Shown here in pieces: positions 56,401 through 64,000 of a DNA stretch of 64,000 nucleotides. The stretch lies in NCBI GenBank assembly GCA_921293015.1, contig OV121088.1, positions 36,518,836 to 36,582,835 on the forward strand. The letters are read 5' to 3'. The DNA comes from Phorcus lineatus. Its lineage: Eukaryota; Mollusca; Gastropoda; Trochida; Trochidae. The number at the start of each line of letters is the position of its first letter. Position 1 is the first letter of the stretch. The notes under the pieces are model-generated. The model saw only the letters and a list, made by a program, of their open reading frames with translations, ran no database searches and was not told the DNA's origin. The translations under genes were made by a program, and so were the position numbers.

Positions 56401-59400
56401 AATAGTTTTGTCAAGATAAGTTCAAAGCCCAACTAAAAGAGAATTTTAAAATAGAATATGAAACTCTCAGGGGGAATGGGTTTTATTTTAAATCCAAAAG
56501 GTAAAGGAAATGGGAAATTTTGAATTTTTTGATAAGTTTAAACATAGATGTGTCTTGTCAGTATATTATTGAGAATATGACATTGAAAAAATTGAATCCG
56601 CACAAAGAAATAGATCTGAACATTTTAGATTAACACAATAAACCGAATGAATTCCTGCTAAATGATTGTCGAGATGTGCCAAACAATTTAGAAAATGATG
56701 TTATTTCAAATTCAAGCCAAAAGTGAATTTAATACATTTTTGAAAAATAGTATTTAAAAAGATTATGAAGATGTTTTTGAATTATTGAGTTTGAAATAGA
56801 TTTCAATACATTTGAGTCCAGATGGACTATTGTTTAATTAAATATTGGTCAGTTTTGGTCCGGCTTCAAAATTGTCTTAGTTTTCTAAACTTCGACAGCA
56901 TCTCTATAATGTGTCAAGTTTAGTCAAGATAAGTTTGAAGCCGAACCAAAAGAAAATTACAAAATTCATCATAGAATATGAAATTGGAGAAATTTGATAT
57001 ATTAAATCCAAAATTCCGAAAGAGAAATTTGATATTCTAAATAGTTTTGTCAAGATAAGTTCAAAGCCCAACTAAAAGAGAATTTGGAAATTTTAAAATA
57101 GAATATGAAACTCTCAGGGGGAATGGGTTTTATTTTAAATCCAAAAGGTAAAGGAAATGGGAAATTTTGAAATTTTTGATAAGTTTAAACATAGATGTGT
57201 CTTGTCAGTATATTATTGAGAATATGACATTGAAAAAATTGAATCCGCACAAAGAAATAGATCTGAACATTTTAGATTAACACAATAAACCGAATGAATT
57301 CCTGCTAAATGATTGTCGAGATGTGCCAAACAATTTAGAAAATGATGTTATTTCAAATTCAAGCCAAAAGTTAAGACTATTTTGAAAAAATTTTTTTGAA
57401 AAGATTATGAAGATGTTTTTGAATTATGGAGTTTGAAATAGATTTCAATACATTTGAGTCCAGATGGAATATTGTTAAATGAAATATTGGTCAGTTTTGG
57501 TCTGGCTTCAAAATTGTCTTAGTTTCCTAAACTTCGACAGCATCTCTATAATGTGTCAAGTTTAGTCAAGATAAGTTTAAAGCCGAACCAAAAGAAAATT
57601 ACAAAATTCATCATAGAATATGAAATTGGAGAAATTTGATATATTAAATCCAAAATTCCAAAAGAGAAATTTGATATTCTAAATAGTTTTGTCAAGATAA
57701 GTTCAAAGCCCAACTAAAAGAGAAATTTAAAATAGAATTAGAAACTCAGCGGGAATGGGTTTTATTTTAAATCCAAAAGGTAAAGGAAATGGGAAATTTT
57801 GAATTTTTTGATAAGTTTAAACATAGATGTGTCTTGTCAGTATATTATTGAGAATATGACATTGAAAAAATTGAATCCGCACAAAGAAATAGATCTGAAC
57901 ATTTTAGATTAACACAATAAACCGAATGAATTCCTGCTAAATGATTGTCGAGATGTGCCAAACAATTTAGAAAATGATGTTATTTCAAATTCAAGCCAAA
58001 AGTGAATTTAATACATTTTTGAAAAATAGTATTTAAAAAGATTTTGAAAATGTTTTTGAATTATTGAGTTTGAAATAGTTTTCAGTACATTTGAGTCCAG
58101 ATGGAATATTGTTAAATGAAATATTGGTCAGTTTTGGTTCGGCTTCAGAATTGTCTTAGTTTTCTAAACTTCGACAGCATCTCTATAATGTGTCAAGTTT
58201 AGTTAAGATAAATTTGAAGCCGAACCAAAAGAAAATTACAAAATTCATCATAGAATATGAAATTGGAGAAATTTGATATATTAAATCCAAAATTCCGAAA
58301 GAGAAATTTGATATTCTAAATAGTTTTGTCAAGATAAGTTCAAAGCCCAACTAAAAGAGAATTTGGAAATTTTAAAATAGAATAAGAACCTCAGCGGGAA
58401 TGGGTTTTATTTTAAATCCAAAAGGTAAAGGAAATGGGAAATTTTGAAATTTTTGATAAGTTTAAACATAGATGTGTCTTGTCAGTATATTATTGAGAAT
58501 ATGACATTGAAAAAATTGAATCCGCACAAAGAAATAGATCTGAACATTTTAGATTAACACAATAAACCGAATGAATTCCTGCTAAATGATTGTCGAGATG
58601 TGCCAAACAAATTAGAAAATGTTATTTCAAATTCAAGCCAAAAGTGAATTTAATACATTTTTGAAAAATAGTATTTAAAAAGATTATGAAAATGTTTTTG
58701 AATTATTGAGTTTGAAATAGATTTCAATACATTTGAGTCCAGATGGACTATTGTTTAATCAAATATAATAGATCAGTTTTGGTTCGGCTTCAGAATTGTC
58801 TTAGTTTTCTAAACTTCGACAGCCTCTCTATAATGTGTCAAGTTTAGTCAAGATAAGTTTGAAGCCGAACCAAAAGAAAATTACAAAATTCATCATAGAA
58901 TATGAAATTGGAGAAATTTGATATATTAAATCCAAAATTCCGAAAGAGAAATTTGATATTCTAAATATTTTTGTCAAGATAAGTTCAAAGCCCAACTAAA
59001 AGAGAATTTGGAAATTTTAAAATAGAATAAGAACCTCAGCGGGAATGGGTTTTATTTTAAATCCAAAAGGTAAAGGAAATGGGAAATTTTGAAATTTTTG
59101 ATAAGTTTAAACATAGATGTGTCTTGTCAGTATATTATTGAGAATATGACATTGAAAAAATTGAATCCGCACAAAGAAATAGATCTGAACATTTTAGATT
59201 AACACAATAAACCGAATGAATTCCTGCTAAATGATTGTCGAGATGTGCCAAACAAATTAGAAAATGTTATTTCAAATTCAAGCCAAAAGTGAATTTAATA
59301 CATTTTTGAAAAATAGTATTTAAAAAGATTATGAAAATGTTTTTGAATTATTGAGTTTGAAATAGATTTCAATACATTTGAGTCCAGATGGACTATTGTT

Positions 59401-62400
59401 TAATCAAATATAATAGATCAGTTTTGGTTCGGCTTCAGAATTGTCTTAGTTTTCTAAACTTCGACAGCATCTCTATAATGTGTCAAGTTTAGTCAAGATA
59501 AGTTTGAAGCCGAACCAAAAGAAAATTACAAAATTCATCATAGAATATGAAATTGGAGAAATTTGATATATTAAATCCAAAATTCCGAAAGAGAAATTTG
59601 ATATTCTAAATATTTTTGTCAAGATAAGTTCAAAGCCCAACTAAAAGAGAATTTGGAAATTTTAAAATAGAATAAGAAACTCAGCGGGAATGGGTTTTAT
59701 TTTAAATCCAAAAGGTAAAGGAAATGGGAAATTTTGAAATTTTTGATAAGTTTAAACATAGATGTGTCTTGTCAGTATATTATTGAGAATATGACATTGA
59801 AAAAATTGAATCCGCACAAAGAAATAGATCTGAACATTTTAGATTAACACAATAAACCGAATGAATTCCTGCTAAATGATTGTCGAGATGTGCCAAACAA
59901 TTTAGAAAATGATGTTATTTCAAATTCAAGCCAAAAGTTAACACTATTTTGAAAAAAATTTTTTAAAAAGATTATGAAGATGTTTTTGAATTATGGAGTT
60001 TGAAATAGATTTCAATACATTTGAGTCCAGATGGAATATTGTTAAATGAAATATTGGTCAGTTTTGGTCCGGCTTCAAAATTGTCTTAGTTTTCTAAACT
60101 TCGACAGCATTTCTATAATGTGTCAAGTTTAGTCAAGATAAGTTTGAAGCCGAACCAGAAGAAAATTACAAAATTCATTATAGAATATGAAATTGGAGAA
60201 TGTTGATATATTAAATCCAAAATTCCGAAAGAAATTTGATATTCTAAATAGTTTTGTCAAGATAAGTTCAAAGCCCAACTAAAAGAGAATTTTAAAATAG
60301 AATATTAAACTCTCAGGGGGAATGGTATTATCTTAAATCCAAAAGGTAAAGGAAATGGGAAATTTTAACTTTTTTTCTAAGTTTAAACATAGATGTGTCT
60401 TGTCAGTATATTATTGAGAATATGACATTGAAAAAATTGAATCCGCACAAAGAAATAGATCTGAACATTTTAGATTAACACAATAAACCGAATGAATTCC
60501 TGCTAAATGATTGTCGAGATGTGCCAAACAATTTAGAAAATGATGTTATTTTAAATTCAAGCCAAAAGTGAATTTAATACATTTTTGAAGAATAGTATTT
60601 AAAAAGATTATGAAAATGTTTTTGAATTATTGAGTTTGAAATAGATTTCAATACATTTGAGTCCGGATGGACTATTGTTAAATGAAATATTGGTCAGTTT
60701 TGGTTCGGCTTCAAAATTGTCTTAGTTTTCTAAACTTCGACAGCATTTCTATAATGTGTCAAGTTTAGTCAAGATAAGTTTGAAGCCGAACCAGAAGAAA
60801 ATTACAAAATTCATTATAGAATATGAAATTGGAGAATGTTGATATATTAAATCCAAAATTCCGAAAGAAATTTGATATTCTAAATAGTTTTGTCAAGATA
60901 AGTTCAAAGCCCAACTAAAAGAGAATTTTAAAATAGAATATTAAACTCTCAGGGGGAATGGTATTATCTTAAATCCAAAAGGTAAAGGAAATGGGAAATT
61001 TTAACTTTTTTTCTAAGTTTAAACATAGATGTGTCTTGTCAGTATATTATTGAGAATATGACATTGAACAAATTGAATCCGTACAAAGAAATAGATCTGA
61101 ACATTTTAGATTAACACAATAAACCGAATGAATTCCTGCTAAATGATTGTCGAGATGTGCCAAACAAATTAGAAAATGATGTTATTTTAAATTCAAGCCA
61201 AAAGTGAATTTTATACATTTTTGAAGAATAGTATTTAAAAAGATGATGAAAATGTTTTTGAATTATTGAGTTTGAAATAGATTTCAATACATTTGAGTCC
61301 AGATGGAATATTGTTTAATCAAATATAATAGATCAGTCTTGGTTTGGCTTCAGAATTGTCTTAGTTTTCTAAACTTCGACAGCATCTCTATAATGTGTCA
61401 AGTTTAGTCAAGATAAGTTTGAAGCCGAACCAGAAGAAAATTACAAAATTCATCATAGAATATGAAATTGGAGAAATTTGATATATTAAATCCAAAATTC
61501 CGAAAGAGAAATTTGATATTCTAAATAGTTTTGTCAAGATAAGTTCAAAGCCCAACTAAAAGAGAATTTGGAAATTTTAAAATAGAATATGAAACTCTCA
61601 GCGGGAATGGGTTTTATTTTAAGTCCCAAAGGTAAAGGAAATGGGAAATTTTGAAATTTTTGATAAGTTTAAACATAGATGTGTCTTGTCAGTATATTAT
61701 TGAGAATATGACATTGAAAAAATTGAATCCGCACAAAGAAATAGATCTGAACATTTTAGATTAACACAATAAACCGAATGAATTCCTGCTAAATGATTGT
61801 CGAGATGTGCCAAACAATTTAGAAAATGATGTTATTTCAAATTCAAGCCAAAAGTGAATTTAATACATTTTTGAAAAATAGTATTTAAAAAGATTATGAA
61901 AATGTTTTTGAATTATTGAGTTTGAAATAGATTTCAATACATTTGAGTCCAGATGGACTATTGTTTAATCAAATATAATAGATCAGTATTGGTTCGGCTT
62001 CAGAATTGTCTTAGTTTTCTAAACTTCGACAGCATCTCTATAATGTGTCAAGTTTAGTCAAGATAAGTTTGAAGCCGAACCAAAAGAAAATTACAAAATT
62101 CATCATAGAATATGAAAGTAGAGAAATTCTATATATTAAATCCAAAATTCCAAAAGAGAAATTTGATATTCTAAATAGTTTTGTCAAGATAAGTTCAAAG
62201 CCCAACTAAAAGAGAATTTTAAAATAGAATATGAAACTCTCAGGGGGAATGGGTTTTATTTTAAATCCAAAAGGTAAAGGAAATGGGAAATTTTGAATTT
62301 TTTGATAAGTTTAAACATAAATGTGTCTTGTCAGTATATTATTGAGAATATGACATTGAAAAAATTAAATTCGCACAAAGAAATAGATCTGAACATTTTA

Positions 62401-63793
62401 GATTAACACAATAAACCGAATGAATTCCTGCTAAATGATTGTCGAGATGTGCCAAACAATTTAGAAAATGATGTTATTTCAAATTCAAGCCAAAAGTTAA
62501 TACATTTTTGAAAAATAGTATTTAAAAAGATTATGAAAATGTTTTTGAATTATTGAGTTTGAAATAGATTTCAATACATTAGAGTCCAGATGGACTATTG
62601 TTTAATCAAATATAATAGATCAGTTTTGGTTCGGCTTCAGAATTGTCTTAGTTTTCTAAACTTCGACAGCATCTCTATAATGTGTCAAGTTTAGTCAAGA
62701 TAAGTTTAAAGCCGAACCAAAAGAAAATTACAAAATTCATCATAGAATATGAAATTGGAGAAATTTGATATATTAAATCCAAAATTCCGAAAGAGAAATT
62801 TGATATTCTAAATAGTTTTGTCAAGATAAGTTCAAAGCCCAACTAAAAGAGAATTTGGAAATTTTAAAATAGAATAAGAAACTCAGCGGGAATGGGTTTT
62901 ATTTTAAATCCAAAAGGTAAAGGAAATGGGAAATTTTGAAATTTTTGATAAGTTTAAACATAGTTGTGTCTTGTCAGTATATTATTGAGAATATGACATT
63001 GAAAAATTGAATCCGCACAAAGAAATAGATCTGAACATTTTAGATTAACACAATAAACCGAATGAATTCCTGCTAAATGATTGTCGAGATGTGCCAAACA
63101 ATTTAGAAAATGATGTTATTTCAAATTCAAGCCAAAAGTTAACACATTTTTGAAAAATAGTATTTAAAAAGATTATGAAAATGTTTTTGAATTATTGAGT
63201 TTGAAATAGTTTTCAGTACATTTGAGTCCAGATGGAATATTGTTAAATGAAATATTGGTCAGTTTTGGTTCGGCTTCAAAATTGTCTTAGTTTTCTAAAC
63301 TTCGACAGCATCTCTATAATGTGTCAAGTTTAGTCAAGATAAGTTTGAAGCCGAACCAAAAGAAAATTACAAAATTCATCATAGAATATGAAATTGGAGA
63401 AATTTGATATATTAAATCCAAAATTCCGAAAGAGAAATTTGATATTCTAAATAGTTTTGTCAAGATAAGTTCAAAGCCCAACTAAAAGAGAATTTGGAAA
63501 TTTTAAAATAGAATAAGAACCTCAGCGGGAATGGGTTTTATTTTAAATCCAAAAGGTAAAGGAAATGGGAAATTTTGAAATTTTTGATAAGTTTAAACAT
63601 AGATGTGTCTTGTCAGTATATTATTGAGAATATGACATTGAAAAAATTGAATCCGCACAAAGAAATAGATCTGAACATTTTAGATTAACACAATAAACCG
63701 AATGAATTCCTGCTAAATGATTGTCGAGATGTGCCAAACAATTTAGAAAATGATGTTATTTCAAATTCAAGCCAAAAGTGAATTTAATACATT
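53440..63793. repeat. Satellite array, unit about 640 bp, about 16 units
   Basis: The landmark GAATGAATTCCTGCTAAATG occurs at about 53443, 54083, 54721, 55361, 56006, 56645, 57292, 57924, 58569, 59214, 59859, 60490, 61126, 61776, 62418, 63060 and 63700, so the spacing is 631-650. Units are nearly identical. Variants (for example AATCAAATATAATAGATCAG against AATGAAATATTGGTCAG) are shared by some neighbouring units, which suggests local homogenisation. The array is direct, head to tail, and breaks off at 63793 within a unit. No open frame. Confidence 0.97.
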
Positions 63794-63796
63794 TTC

Positions 63797-64000
63797 TACC
63801 TCATCGTTTGTCCACCGCCATCACTAATTGACTGTCTACTGCCATTGCACTCTCATTTACTGTCCACTTCCATTGCACTCTCATCGGTTTTCCATTGCCA
63901 TAGCAAACTCATCGGTTGTCCACTGCCATCACTAATTGACTGTCCAATGCCATTGCACCCTCATCGGCTGTCCACTACCATCATACAATCATTGAGTGTC
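63797..64000. repeat. Degenerate minisatellite, about 27-33 bp, runs off the window
   Basis: Units like TGTCCACTGCCATTGCACTC followed by TCATCGG, or by ACTAATTGAC in alternating units. It starts immediately where the 640-bp satellite breaks off. Confidence 0.85.

Noticed and set aside
53440-63793. CRISPR-like or coding interpretation of the regular array
   Set aside because: Units of about 640 bp are repeated almost whole with no unique spacers, and all frames are closed; it is a satellite.

Overview
The window is animal nuclear DNA, most likely from a bivalve or another mollusc. It is AT-rich, with GT-AG introns of hundreds to thousands of bases, non-LTR retrotransposon sequence, SINE-like and MITE-like repeats, and two large satellite blocks. 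All gene models were built by eye from splice consensus, phase consistency and remembered family motifs. No database search was run, so the organism call is an inference.

Layout. 1-3450 (minus): the 5' part of a decayed non-LTR retrotransposon: ORF1, an endonuclease ORF2 with a 2A-like motif, and the start of the RT, running off the left edge. 5326-15353 and 16698-23806 (both minus): two tandem paralogous genes of the acid sphingomyelinase-like phosphodiesterase (SMPDL3) family, with 6 and 7 coding exons. Every exon phase closes, giving 453 and 443 residues. The second has Asn where the family has the catalytic His of the GNHD motif. Their introns are full of mobile and tandem repeats, including a 2.9-kb TTAA-flanked element, two fold-back MITEs with 8-bp target duplications, a 38-bp minisatellite, and an intron containing copies of the neighbouring exon end. 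24963-26280 and 30935-32181 (both minus): two related genes for small secreted Pro/Gly/Tyr-rich proteins. Each has a TATA box and a leader exon. 37320-38960: a short plus-strand gene fragment resembling CARF-like proteins, convergent with a small unrecognised minus-strand gene.

40894-46662 is a large inverted repeat (arms about 0.5 kb, spacer 4.8 kb). Each arm carries a TATA-like box and a related ORF pointing inward. 46900-52380 is an AT-rich higher-order repeat whose units contain a fold-back and often a CRE-like octamer. 53440-63793 is a satellite of about 640 bp with roughly 16 units, each containing a hairpin. Another minisatellite closes the window.

Function. The two phosphodiesterase-like proteins would be exported: both have signal peptides and hydrophobic C-terminal tails compatible with GPI anchoring. 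The pair suggests duplication followed by possible loss of catalysis in one copy. The two small secreted proteins look like a second tandem duplication. The rest is mainly repeat biology.
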